From Streptomyces thinghirensis (GTDB taxonomy: Bacteria; Actinomycetota; Actinomycetia; Streptomycetales; Streptomycetaceae), in contig JAKFGP010000062.1 in assembly GCA_021502835.1 (NCBI GenBank), positions 62,001-126,000 on the forward strand: a stretch of 64,000 bases of DNA, in the 5' to 3' direction. This document shows positions 50,442-60,048 of this stretch, one piece after another; within the stretch, counting starts at the first letter, position 1, and the number at the start of each line of letters is the position of its first letter. The translations under genes and the position numbers were made by a program. The notes beneath the pieces are model-generated. The model saw only the letters and a program-made list of their open reading frames with translations. It ran no database searches and was not told the origin of the DNA.

Positions 50442-50620
50442 CCCGTGCCCCACATGTGTCGGCGTGTGCCGGCCCCAGGTCGGGAGCCGTTCTCGCGCAG
50501 CCACGTTATGCAGACCTGCCGCCCGCGAGCGGCCGGGCATTGCGCCCGGCCAGGCGGTGAAGTCGAACCTCGATCCGCTGGCGTCTCTGACGGCACCCCT
50601 CGGGCCCGGTGACACCACCC
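50442..50620 (-). ncRNA. Candidate bridge-RNA region of the IS110 element
   Basis: Non-coding stretch just upstream of the IS110 recombinase start, where IS110-group elements encode the structured guide RNA for target choice. It contains a perfect hairpin, GGCCGGGC (50531-50538) / GCCCGGCC (50544-50551) with a five-base loop. Other GC stems are possible. Position and folding potential are the only evidence; the guide loops cannot be read without a second copy. Confidence 0.35.
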
Positions 50621-50852
50621 CCAGGTCATCCCTTCGACAGGGGGCAACAGTCATACCGGGCCGGAGGCCCAGCGCCCTCTTGCAGGACCGCGAAGAGATA
50701 ACAGGGCGAACTGGGCCTTCTCGCAGAGGGCGGCGATGGTGAACGCGATCCTCGACCACACCCCTCCTGCAAGGCCGTCGGCGAGGCACCCCCGGCGGGC
50801 ATCCTCAAGCAACTCGAAGAGAGATCGACCGAGCCGGAGCCGCCTTTCGCCT

Positions 50853-51948
50853 CTACGTCCGGCCACGCCGCTGAACCCGTGAACAGGACGAACTTCGCGC
50901 CGGTCGAGGCCCGCGCGGACCGCACCTCCAGGGGAAGTGGCACAGGGCGGTGTGGTCGTCGCCCGCGTCCTCCGGGCTCCCGGCCGACGGCGGGGGCGCC
51001 TCGGTGGCGCCATGTCCTCGGCGCGCCAGCAGCGGGTGCGGAAGCGGCAGCCGGAGGGGATGTCGAAGGGCGAGGGGATTTCTCCCTTGAGCCGGATCTC
51101 CTGGCCGTGGGCGGCGCGGGAGGCGTCCAGGACCGGTGCGGCCGGACATCAGTGCGGCGGTGTAGGGGTGCTGGGGGCCGGTCGAAGACCTCCTCGGTGC
51201 CGCCGTGTTCGATGACCTTGCCCAGGTACATCACCGTCACCCGGTCGGAGATGTACCGAACCACGGACAGGTCGTGGAGATGAACACGTGCGCCACACCG
51301 AGGCGGGACTGGAGTTCCGCCAGCACGTTGAGGACCTGGGCCTGGACCGACAAGTCCAGGGCGGAGACCGGCTCGTCACACACGATGAGGTCGGGGTCCA
51401 GGGCCAGCGCGCAGGCGATGCCGATGCGCTGGCGCTGACCGCCGGAGAACTCGTTGGGGTAGCGGTGGGCGTCCGCTCTCCCGCAGCCCGACCAGGGGAC
51501 AGCAGTTCCCGGATCCGCTTCTCGCGGTCCTCGGCGTCCGGGACGACGTCCGGTGGGTGCGCCAGGGCTCGCCGATCAGATCGGCGGCCGACATACGGGC
51601 GTTGAGCGAGGCGAAGGGGGGTCCTGAAGACCAATCTCTGGACGCGGCGCCGCCAGTTCAGCAGTTCCTTGCCGCGCAGGGCGAGCGGGTCGACACCGTC
51701 GTACCGCACCGTGCCCGCGTCCGGACGTTCCAGCCCGAGCAGCACCCGGGCGAGAGTGGACTTGCCGCAGCCTGACTCGCCGACGAGCCCGAGGGTCTCC
51801 CCGGCCGAGCCGTACGTCCGCTCCGTCCAGGGCCGTCAGCCGGCGGCGGCCGCCGCCCGCTCTTGGTGGACACCACGGACCTCGAGCAGCGGCGGTGTCC
51901 CTCGGTCCGGGGTCCGGGGGCCTCGGTGGTGGTTCGGGACTCAGTCAC
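50853..51948 (-). CDS. Oligopeptide/dipeptide-type ABC transporter ATP-binding protein (OppF/DppF-like)
   Basis: GTG 51948 overlaps the preceding gene's stop (GTGACTGA). [20 protein letters not shown] (Walker A), [72 protein letters not shown] (Walker B), [61 protein letters not shown]-terminal OppF extension: [17 protein letters not shown] text around 51060-50960, then CHFPLEV. Last gene of a five-gene leftward operon; end approximate. Confidence 0.88.
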
Positions 51949-52965
51949 GGTCGAGCTCCTCGGAGAAGTGACAGGCAGCCAGACGTCCGGCGCCGGTGGC
52001 GCGCAGGGACGGCCGTTCCCGGACGCAGCGCTCCCGCACCAGCGGGCGGCGGGCCTTGGAACACACACCCGGACGGCACCGCGCTCAGCTCGGGGCGGGC
52101 TGCCGGGGACGCGGGCAGCGGCTGTCCCCGCACGGCGTCCTCGGGGACGGAGTCGAGCAGTCCACGGGTGTAGGGGTGGCGGGGTGCGGAGAAGACCTCG
52201 CGCGCCGTGCCCTTCTCCACGACCGTTCCCGCGTACATCACGACCACGTCGTCGGCGCGCTGCGCGACCACGGCGAGGTCGTGGGTGATCAGTACGACGG
52301 CCATGTTCCGCTCGTCCTGGAGGTCCCGCAGCAGCCGCATGATCTGGAGCCTGCACGGTGACGTCGAGGGCGGTGGTCGGTTCGTCCGCGATGAGCACGT
52401 CGGGGTCGAGGGCGACGGCCATCGCGATCAGCAGCCGCTGGCGCATGCCGCCGGAGAACTGGTGCGGGTAGGACTTGGCCCGTTGCCTCGGCTCGGGAAT
52501 GCCGACGCGGGTCATCAGCTCGATCGCCTTCTCGTGGGCCCTCGCGCCGGGAGAGCCCGCGGTGGATGCGGAACGGCTCGCCGATCTGCCGGCCCACAGG
52601 CTGCACGGGGTTGAGGGCGGTCAGGGCGTCCTGGAAGACGATGGACAGGACGGGGCCGGCCAGTTTGCGGCGCTCGGCCGGGCTGAGCCGCCAGGGTGTC
52701 CCTCCCCCGGACCCGCACTGGCGCCCCGGTCACCTCGGCGGCGGGGTCGAGCAGACCCACGACCGACAGCGCGGTCATCGACTTGCCGCACCCGGACTCG
52801 CCGAGGAGGGCCAGGGTGCGGCCGCGGCGGACGTTTGAAACCGACGCCGTCGACGGCGCGCACCGTCCCGGAAGCCGTGCTCAGGTCCACGCACAGCCCT
52901 TCCACGTCGAGGGCGAGGTCGGCGGCGGACGGAGCGGATGGGGCGCACGCGGATGTGGTCGTCAC
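51941..52965 (-). CDS. Oligopeptide/dipeptide-type ABC transporter ATP-binding protein (OppD/DppD-like)
   Basis: GTG 52965. [45 protein letters not shown] (Walker A), [59 protein letters not shown] (signature), [20 protein letters not shown] (Walker B), [67 protein letters not shown], and the end [10 protein letters not shown]. About 340 residues. Several indels. Translationally coupled to the OppF-like gene and four bases from the DppC-like stop. Confidence 0.9.
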
Positions 52966-52969
52966 GGGA

Positions 52970-53942
52970 TCATCTCCGGAGGAACGGCGGCGGGAGGCTC
53001 CGCGGCGCTTGCGGGGCAGCGTCAGACGCCAGCGCTGGGCGGGGTCGGTGGCGATGCGGGCCCAAGCGGCGAGCACCGTGGCGGACACGGTGGTGAGCAC
53101 GATGGCCAGCCCGGGCAGCACGGTGATCCACCAGGCGGTCTGGAGGTACTGCCGGCCCTGGGCGACCATCAGGCCCCAGCTGACGTCCGGGGGCTGGATG
53201 CCGATGCCCAGGAAACTCAGCGAGGACTCGGTGAGCATCACGAAGCAGAAATCTAGGGTGGCGACCGTCAGCAGCGTCGGCAGGGCGATCGGCAGGATGT
53301 GCCGGTAGATGATGTGCCGGCTGGGGTGCCGAAGGTGCGGGCCGCGTCGACGAACAGACGGCTGCGCAGTTCGGCCGCCTCCGCGCGGGAGGTGCGCAGA
53401 TACACCGGAATGCGGGCCACGGCGAGGATGAGCGCGATGTTGAGCGCGGAGGGCGGAGAAGACGTACAGCGCGACGACCGCGATGAGCAGGGACGGGAAG
53501 CTGAGGATGACGTCGGCCACGCGCATCGCCACGCTCTCCCGGCGGCCCCCGTGGTAGCCGGCCCACAGGCCGATCGCCGATCCGACGACCAATGAGCAGA
53601 GCACGGCGGGGACGGCCACGGACAGGGTCGTCGCCGCCGCGTCGATCAGCCGGGCCAGCACGCTGCGGCCGAGGACGTCGGTGCCGAGCAGTCCGTAGAA
53701 GCCGTCGCTCAGGGAGGGCGCTCGCAGGGAGGCGTCCAGGTCCTGGCGCTGTGCGTGGTCGCCGATGAACAGCCGGCCGAAGAGGGCGGCGAGGAGGAAT
53801 CCACGGCGAGGATGACGGCTCCGACGGCGGCGGCCCGGTCCCGGCCGAGCAGTCGCCACCAGCGGGGCGGGCTCTTCCGGGCGGGGGCGGACTCCGGGGC
53901 GTCCTCACGCCCGTCCGCGGCGGAGAGTGCTTCTTCGGTCAT
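52970..53942 (-). CDS. ABC transporter permease (DppC/OppC-like)
   Basis: ATG 53942. WWRLLGRDRAAAVGAVILAV (first TM), LLAALFGRLFIGDHAQRQDL, LRAPSLSDGFYGLLGTDVLG, RSVLARLIDAAATTLSVAVP, AVLCSLVVGSAIGLWAGYHG, VADVILSFPSLLIAVVALYV, RHIIYRHILPIALPTLLTVA (EAA-type loop region), TLDFCFVMLTESSLSFLGIG, IQPPDVSWGLMVAQGRQYLQ, TAWWITVLPGLAIVLTTVSA. The N-terminal domain and six TM helices are as expected for DppC. Stop 52970. Frame changes near 53800, 53450 and 53330. Confidence 0.92.
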
Positions 53943-53956
53943 GATGCTTCCTTCGC

Positions 53957-54890
53957 TCACGCGGGCGCCGCCTCACGTACTCGGGGGTCGGTCAGCGCGT
54001 GGCAGACGTCGACGAGGATGTTCAGCGCGAAGATCGTCACCGCCGTCATCAGGACGGCGGCCTGGAGGACCGCGAAGTCCCGCTGGAGGATGGAGTCGAT
54101 CATGAGTTTGCCGATGCCGGGCCAGCCGAAGATCGTCTCCACGATGACGGCGCCGTTGACCAGGCCCACCGTCAGGTCGCCGGCGACGGTCAGCACCGGC
54201 GTCACGGCATTGCGCAGGGCGTGGCCGAAGATGACCCGACAGGGCGTGGCACCCTTGCTGCGGGCGATCTTGACGTAGGGCGCGGAGAGCGCGGAGACCA
54301 TGCTGCCGCGCACCACCTGGACGAGCACGCCGAAGGGGCGGATCAGCAGGGTCGCGATGGGCAGCACCCAGACCTCAAGGCCCGCCGAAGATGCCCGAGG
54401 TCGGCAGGAGGGTTGGGCTGACGCCGAAGACCAGGACGCCCATGATGGCGAACCAGAAGTCGGGGATGCTGGCGGCCGTCATCGACAGCAGAACTAGCGA
54501 TCCGGTCCACCGGGGAGTTGGGCCGGTAGGCGGCCGGAGCTGCCGATCAGCACCGCGCCGGTGATCGCAAGCAGCATGGTGACGCCGGCGAGCTGGAGGG
54601 TGACGGGGAAGGCGTCCAGCACCATCTCGGTGGCGGACTGCCCGGTCCGCAGCGAGGTGCCGAAGTCCAGGTGCGCGGCGTCGACGAGAGGTAATTCCAC
54701 AGCTGTGCCGGTACGGAAGGTCGAAGCCCTGAGCGGCGGAGAACTCCCGCGCGCTGTTCGGGGTGGCGCTCAGCGGGAGATAGAGGTCGACCGGGTTGCC
54801 GGTCATCCGGGCCAGGAAGAACACGCCCAGCACCACGCACACGAGGGGGATGGCGCTGGAGAGGATGCGTTTGCGCAGAAAGGTGGCCAT
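53957..54890 (-). CDS. ABC transporter permease (DppB/OppB-like)
   Basis: ATG 54890, two bases from the stop of the binding-protein gene. MATFLRKRILSSAIPLVCVV, LGVFFLARMTGNPVDLYLPL, LDFGTSLRTGQSATEMVLDA, FPVTLQLAGVTMLLAITGAV, TAASIPDFWFAIMGVLVFGV, SPTLLPTSGIFGG, LPIATLLIRPFGVLVQVVRG, SMVSALSAPYVKIARSKGAT, RVIFGHALRNAVTPVLTVAG, DLTVGLVNGAVIVETIFGWP, IGKLMIDSILQRDFAVLQAA. The 'YVRTARAKG'-type loop and 'E--F--PG-G-L---AI--RD' end are diagnostic. Indels near 54710, 54520 and 54380. Confidence 0.93.
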
Positions 54891-54891
54891 G

Positions 54892-56491
54892 TCAGTGCTG
54901 TCCCGCCTTCGCCGAGCCGACCTCTGCCAGCCGCATCTCATCTCCGGTGGCGGAGTTCGGCTCGTGCCGGATGGACGGTGACAGGCCGAGCAGTCCGCTC
55001 ATGTGGGCCAGGTGGGCGTACTGGACGACCGACCTGTTCTGCTCGGCGAGCAGGCCGGCGAAGGCCTTCTCGCGCTGCTCACCGAAGAGCGCGCCGGCGT
55101 CGGCGTGCGCCGGTCGAGTTCCTCGGTGCCGAAGGTGGACTGAGGGCCGTCGCTCAGCAGGTACTGGCTCGTGGTGAAGGCCGCGTCACCGGCCTGGTTG
55201 CCGTGCATGATCAGCGGGGCTATGGGGCCGACGTTCTTGGGCAGCGGGCGTAGCTGGTACTGGAGTTGGGTGGCGGTGTCCGGACATGCGGACGCCTTGA
55301 CGTTCAGTCCGATCCGCTGCATCTGGTACTGGAGGGCCTCCGCCGTCTCCGACACCCCGGCGAACATGCCGTTGCGTGCGACCAGGGTGATCTGCCGGTC
55401 GACGGGTACGCCGTCGGCGCGCGGCCTCCTCGATCATGGCCTTGGCCCGTTCCACATTCTGCCGGGTCGGTTCGGTCTCCTGGTTGTGTCCGACCACTCC
55501 GGGCGGGACCAGTTGGCCGGCCGGTTCGGCGAGTCCGCCGAGCAGGGCGTCGATGATGCCGTCCGGTCCAGAGCCAGGTCGACGGCGCGGCGTACCCGAA
55601 TGTCGTCGAGCGGCGCCTCGCGGCCGTCCAGCCGCAGCGCGGTGGTCTCGTTGTTGGGGTAGGCGACCGTGGTGTCCTTCTCGGCCTCGATGGGGTCGAG
55701 GGCGACGGCGATCTCCGCCTCACGCTTGTCGATCATGGCGGCGCGGACGCTGGCGTCGCTGCGCCATACGTAGCGGGCGCGGGAGGAGTCGGGGGCGTCG
55801 CCCCAGTAGTCGTCGTAGCGGCTGAGGGTTGATCCGCCGCTCCGGGCTGCCAGGAGCTGACGGCGTAGGGGCCGGTGCCCATGGGGATACGGACCTTGGT
55901 CTCGGGATCCGTCGTGCGCGGCACGATCTCCACGAAGCTCTAGGCGCAGCGGCAGGATCGGATCGGGCTGCTCGGTGGAGACGGTCAGCCGGGTGTCGCT
56001 CTCCGCCTTCACCTGCAGGTCGTTGTCGCCGAACACGTAGCCCTCGACGTTGCAGGCGAGGTCGAGTTGACCGCCCGGTCGATGGAGAAGGCGGCGTCTC
56101 CGCGGTGAACGGCTCGCCGTTCTGGAAGGTCACTCCCTCGCGCGTGTCGAAGGTCCAGGTGCGGTCGTCGGTCTGTTTCCAGCCGGTGGCGAGCAGCGGG
56201 TGCAGCTCGCCAGGGATCGGGGTCGCGTTCGACGAGGGGCTCGGTGATGTTGGACCTGACGACCACGCCGGTAGCGGTCGGCGATGCCTCGCGGGGTTCC
56301 AGGGTCGGTGGCTCCTGGGTGAGCACCACCCGCAGGGTGCCGGCCATCGGCACGGCCGGCGTCACCGGCGGCGCTGCCCGCCACGGCGCAGCCGCTGGAC
56401 GGCAGCACCGCGCCCGCCAGGAGTGTCGCCGTCGGCGCGCGCAGGCGCCTTCGTCCGGTGGGGCGGGAGGAGGGAACGAGGAGAACTTCAT
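54892..56491 (-). CDS. ABC transporter substrate-binding lipoprotein (SBP_bac_5 / DppA-like)
   Basis: ATG 56491 after GAGGAG. Signal with lipobox LLAGAVLPSSGCAVAGS. GTLRVVLTQEPPTLEPREAS, VVVRSNITEPLVERDPD, WTFDTREGVTFQNGEPFTAE, FGDNDLQVKAESDTRLTVST, MEIVPRTTDPETKVRIPMGT, GPYAVSSWQPG, LSRYDDYWGDAPDSSRARYV, REAEIAVALDPIEAEKDTTV, IRVRRAVDLALDR, VERAKAMIEEAARRADGVPV, ALQYQMQRIGLNVKASACPD, APLIMHGNQAGDAAFTTSQY. About 530 residues, usual for family-5 solute-binding proteins that deliver peptides, nickel or sugar derivatives. First gene of the leftward transport operon, divergent from the aldarate genes. Confidence 0.92.
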
Positions 56492-56549
56492 CGTCGACCT
56501 GTCTCCGGTGAGTGCTGGTGTGTCGCGTTCCACGTACGGCGACCGCGAG

Positions 56550-56714
56550 AGGCTGTCTACACTTGCGTACTCGGTCCGCATCTGTGAACGCCGAAGCTAA
56601 TCCGGCACCGCGGCAGCGTCAAGACATGCGCGGGAACGGATCCATCTCGCTCGCCCTGCTCACCTATGGCATCGAGGCCCGCCCATGTGACACCACCTCA
56701 CCAGGCTGTCTACA
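56550..56714. promoter_or_regulatory. Two direct repeats AGGCTGTCTACA in the divergent transporter/aldarate promoter region
   Basis: Copies at 56550-56561 and 56703-56714, 153 bases apart, one closer to each divergent start (56491 and 56735). Each contains TGTCTACA, which resembles the TGT-n2-ACA operators of GntR/FadR-type regulators that commonly govern sugar-acid genes. No such regulator is in this window. Confidence 0.45.
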
Positions 56715-56734
56715 AATGAGAACGTCGACTACAT

Positions 56735-58025
56735 ATGAGGATGCCCTTCATGATGCGGACCTCAGAGCGGATCGCCGGCGTCACCGTGACCCCCGTGGCC
56801 TTCCGGGACCCTCCCTTGCTGAACGCGGTCGGAGTGCATGAGCCCTATGCGCTGCGCACCGTCGTGGAGATCACCACCGAGTCGGGTGTCAGCGGCGTCG
56901 GTGAGACCTACGGCGGAACGGTGCATCTGGAGCGACTGCGGCGTGCCGCCGACGAACTGGCCGGCATGGACGTGTGGCGCCTGAACGAGCTGATCGCCTG
57001 CACCACACGTGCGCTGGGTGCCGATACGACGGGCGGCGACGGCATGTCCGGAATGGTCACGGGCAGCAGCACGGTGGACCGGGTCATGTCTCCGTTCGAC
57101 GTCGCCTGCCTGGACATCCAGGGCAAGCTCGTGGGTCGGCCGGTCAGTGATCTGCTGGGCGGAGCGGTGCGCGACTCGGTGCCCTACAGCGCGTACCTCT
57201 TCTACAAATGGGCCGCCCATCCGGGCCGGGAGGACGACGACTGGGGCCCCGCCCTCGACCCGGCGGGACTGGTCGAACAGGCCCGCCGCATGATCGGCAC
57301 GTACGGCTTCACCTCCATCAAGCTCAAGGGCGGCGTCTTCCCGCCCGACGAGGAGATCGCGGCGGTCAAGGCGCTGCGGAAGGCGTTCCCGGGGCTCCCC
57401 TGCGGCTGGACCCCAACGCGGCATGGAGCTTGGAGACGTCCCTGCACGTCGCCCGGGAGCTGAACGGCGTTCTGCAGTACCTCGAGGACCCGACCGAGGG
57501 CGTCGGTGGCATGGCCGCCGTCGCCCACGCGACCTCCACGCCGCTGGCGACCAACATGTGCGTGGTCTCCTTCGACGACCTCGCCCCGGCGGTGGCGAAG
57601 GGGGGCCGTGGGCATCGTCCCGTCCGACCACCACTTTGGGGCGGTCTGCGACGCTGGTGGACAACTCGCCGCGATATGCGAGGCCTTCGGGCTCAACCTA
57701 TCGATGCACTCCAACTCGCATCTCGGCATCAGCCTCGCGGCGATGACCCACCTGGCCGCCGCAACACCCCGGCTGACCTACGCCTGTGACACGCACTGGC
57801 CCCTGGAAGCGGCCGGCGAGGACGTCGTCGACCCCACCCCGCTGCGGTTCAGCGAGGTCGGCTCGCCGATGCCGACGGCTCCCGGACTCGGTGTGGAACT
57901 GGACCGGGAAGGCCCTCGCCCGGCTGCACCGGCAGTACGTCGACTGCGGGGTGCGCGATCGCGACGACACCGGCTACATGCGCCGCTTCGAACCCTCATT
58001 CTCCATCAAGACCCCCAGCTGGTGA
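56735..58025 (+). CDS. gudD: Glucarate dehydratase-like enolase-superfamily enzyme
   Basis: ATG 56735; other in-frame ATGs follow. ERIAGVTVTPVAFRDPPLLN, AVGVHEPYALRTVVEITTES, GVSGVGETYGGTVHLERLRR, RVMSPFDVACLDIQGKLVGR, PVSDLLGGAVRDSVPYSAYL, GFTSIKLKGGVFPPDEEIAA (KxK base motif), LRLDPNAAWS (Asp ligand), LQYLEDPTEGVGGMAAVAHA (Glu), TPLATNMCVVSFDDL (Asn), VGIVPSDHHFGAVCDAGG, NLSMHSNSHLGISLAAMTHL (catalytic His), LTYACDTHWPLEA. These match the D-glucarate dehydratase subgroup, which removes water from glucarate or related aldarates to give 5-dehydro-4-deoxyglucarate. Indels near 57405, 57600 and 57910. First gene of the rightward operon. Confidence 0.9.
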
Positions 58026-58032
58026 GCGGCCG

Positions 58033-59056
58033 ATGCGCATCATGCTCGACCACCGCATCCTGAGCCGCTTCCACGACCGGCTCAAGGCTTACACGCAGGG
58101 CGAACACGACTGGTTGGAGGCCTTCGACTGGGACGCCGCACGGCTCTCCGGAGGCCGTCACCGACATCGATGTCTACGTCGGCTCGCAGCTGCGCCACCG
58201 AGGACGCCCGGCGCGCGCAGCAGCGCTGCGGCCCGTCCACGTCGTCGGCGCCGGCTACGACGGCATCCCGCTGGACGCCCTCCACCCTGGAGTCACGGTG
58301 GCCACCACCCACCACCACGGCCGCTCCATCGCCGAGCACGTGCTGATGTCGGTCCTGATGCTCTCCCGCGACGTCCTGGGCGCCGACCGCGCGCTGCGCG
58401 CCGGGCACTGGCGCAACGTGGCGGTCGATCCCGCGCCGCCCTTCGGGACCACGCTGCGGGGCCGCCGGGTGGGCATCATCGGCTTCGGCGAGACCGGCAC
58501 CGAGGTCGCCCGGCTGTGCCAGGCGGCCGGCCTGCGCGTCCGCGCCGTACGACGCGACCCTCGGCCCCGTTCCCGCGCGGACCTGCGGCCCGACTGGGTC
58601 GGCGGCGACGACCGGCTGCCCGAACTGCTTTCCGACTCCGACGTCGTGGTGGTCACCGTTCCGCTGAGCCCTGCCACCGCGCGGACTGATCGGCCCCGCC
58701 GAACTGACGGCCAATGGGCCCGGAGGCGCTGCTGGTCAACGTGGCGCGGGGGCAGGTGGTCCGGAGGGGCGCTCTACGAGGCGCTGGCCTCCGGCACCAT
58801 CGCGGGCGCCGCGCTGGACGTGGTGGTCCGGCCCGCCCGCGACGCGCCGAGCCGGCTGCCCTTCCACGACCTGGCGAACGTGCAGATGACCCCCCACCAC
58901 TCGGGCCACACCGCCGACACCTTCGCCGCTCGCGCGACCGAGATCGCCGAGAACATCGACCGGCTGGAGCGGGGGGACGCGCTGGCCAACGTGGTCCGTG
59001 CCGGTTCCCCTCCACCGGCCACTGACCACACCACTCCCGTCCCTCACCCAGAGTAG
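58033..59056 (+). CDS. D-2-hydroxyacid dehydrogenase
   Basis: ATG 58033, seven bases after the gudD-like stop. MRIMLDHRILSRFHDRLKAY, AVTDIDVYVGSQL, VHVVGAGYDGIPLDALHPGV, TVATTHHHGRSIAEHVLMSV, LMLSRDVLGADRALRAGHWR, GRRVGIIGFGETGTEVARLC (GxGxxG NAD site), LLSDSDVVVVTVPLSPATAR, LLVNVARGQVV (catalytic Arg), YEALASGTIAGAALDVW, DLANVQMTPHHSGHTADTFA (catalytic His), IAENIDRLERGDALANVV. About 335 residues. In this position it may reduce or oxidise a 2-keto or 2-hydroxy acid linked to aldarate breakdown; that is inference. Frame changes near 58150, 58180, 58690 and 58765. Confidence 0.88.
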
Positions 59057-59066
59057 GAAAGCACTC

Positions 59067-60021
59067 ATGCTCGAAGGCGTTCTCTTCTTCCCCGTCACCC
59101 CGTTCACCGCGACCGGTGACGTCGACCTCGACGCCCTGCGCCGGCACATCGCGGCCAGGGTCGACGCCGGCCCGGGCGGAGTCTTCGTCGCCTGCGGCAC
59201 CGGCGAGTTCCATGCCCTGGACCACGAGAGTACGGCCTGGTCGTACGCACCGCCGTCGACCGCGGTGGGCGGAAGCGTCCCGGTGTACGCCGGGGCCGGC
59301 GGCGCCGTCGGGCAGGCCCGCCGACTCGTGCGGGCACCGCGAGGCCGGAGCGGACGGTCTGCTGCTCATGCCGCCGTACCTGGTCGAGTCCCCGCCGCCG
59401 GGCTCGTCGCCTACACCCGTGAAGTGGCCGGCGAGACCGCCCTTCACTGATCGTCTACAACCGGGCGAACGCCCGCTTCGACGAGCACTCGGCGGCCGCG
59501 GTCGCCCAGCTGCCCCACCGTCGTGGGCTTCAAGGACGGTACCGGTGATCTCGACCTGCTCGCACGGATCGTCCCCGCCGTGCAGGGAGGCGCTCGACGG
59601 GACCGGCAAGCAGTTCCAGTTCTTTCAACGGCATGCCCACGGCCGAGGCGAGCCAGCTCGCGTACCGGGCGCTGGGCGTGGAGCTGTACTCGTCGGCCGC
59701 CTTCGCCTTCGCGCCCGATGTCTCCCTCGCCTTCCACCGCGCGGTGGAGGAGGGCGACCAGAAGCGGATCGACGCGCTGCAGCGCACCTTCTTCCACCCG
59801 CTGGTCCGGCTGCGCGAGCGGGTTTCCGGGGTACGCGGTCGCGCTGGTGAAGGCCGGGTCACCCTGGAGGGCCTTGCGGCCGGACCGGTCCGACCGCCGC
59901 TGACACCCTCACCGCGCCCGAGACCGAAGAGCTGGCGGCCATCATCGCCGAGGCACGCGCCGTACTCGCCTCCCTGAACGCGCACGAGGGTCTCGGGCGT
60001 CCTGATGCCCTACGGGCATGA
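59067..60021 (+). CDS. kdgD: 5-dehydro-4-deoxyglucarate dehydratase (DapA/NAL family)
   Basis: ATG 59067 after AGGAAAG. LEGVLFFPVTPFTATGDVDL, DALRRHIAARVDAGPGGVFV, ACGTGEFHALDHE, VGGSVPVYAGAGGAVGQARR, AGADGLLLMPPYLVESPPAG, LVAYTREVAGETALPLIVYN (catalytic Tyr), RANARFDEHSAAAVAQLPTV, VGFKDGTGDLDLLARIV (Schiff-base Lys), KQFQFFNGMPTAEASQLAYR, GVELYSSAAFAFAPDVSLAF, IDALQRTFFHPLVRLRERV. The ELF-type 'GTGEF' loop and 'FPVTPF' start distinguish KDG dehydratases from dihydrodipicolinate synthase. Produces 2-oxoglutarate semialdehyde (plus CO2 and water) from the GudD product, so the pair makes a pathway. About 310 residues. Indels near 59240, 59330, 59390, 59450 and 59590. Confidence 0.9.
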
Positions 60022-60048
60022 GTCGTGGTTGTACTGCTTCGGTGTTAA

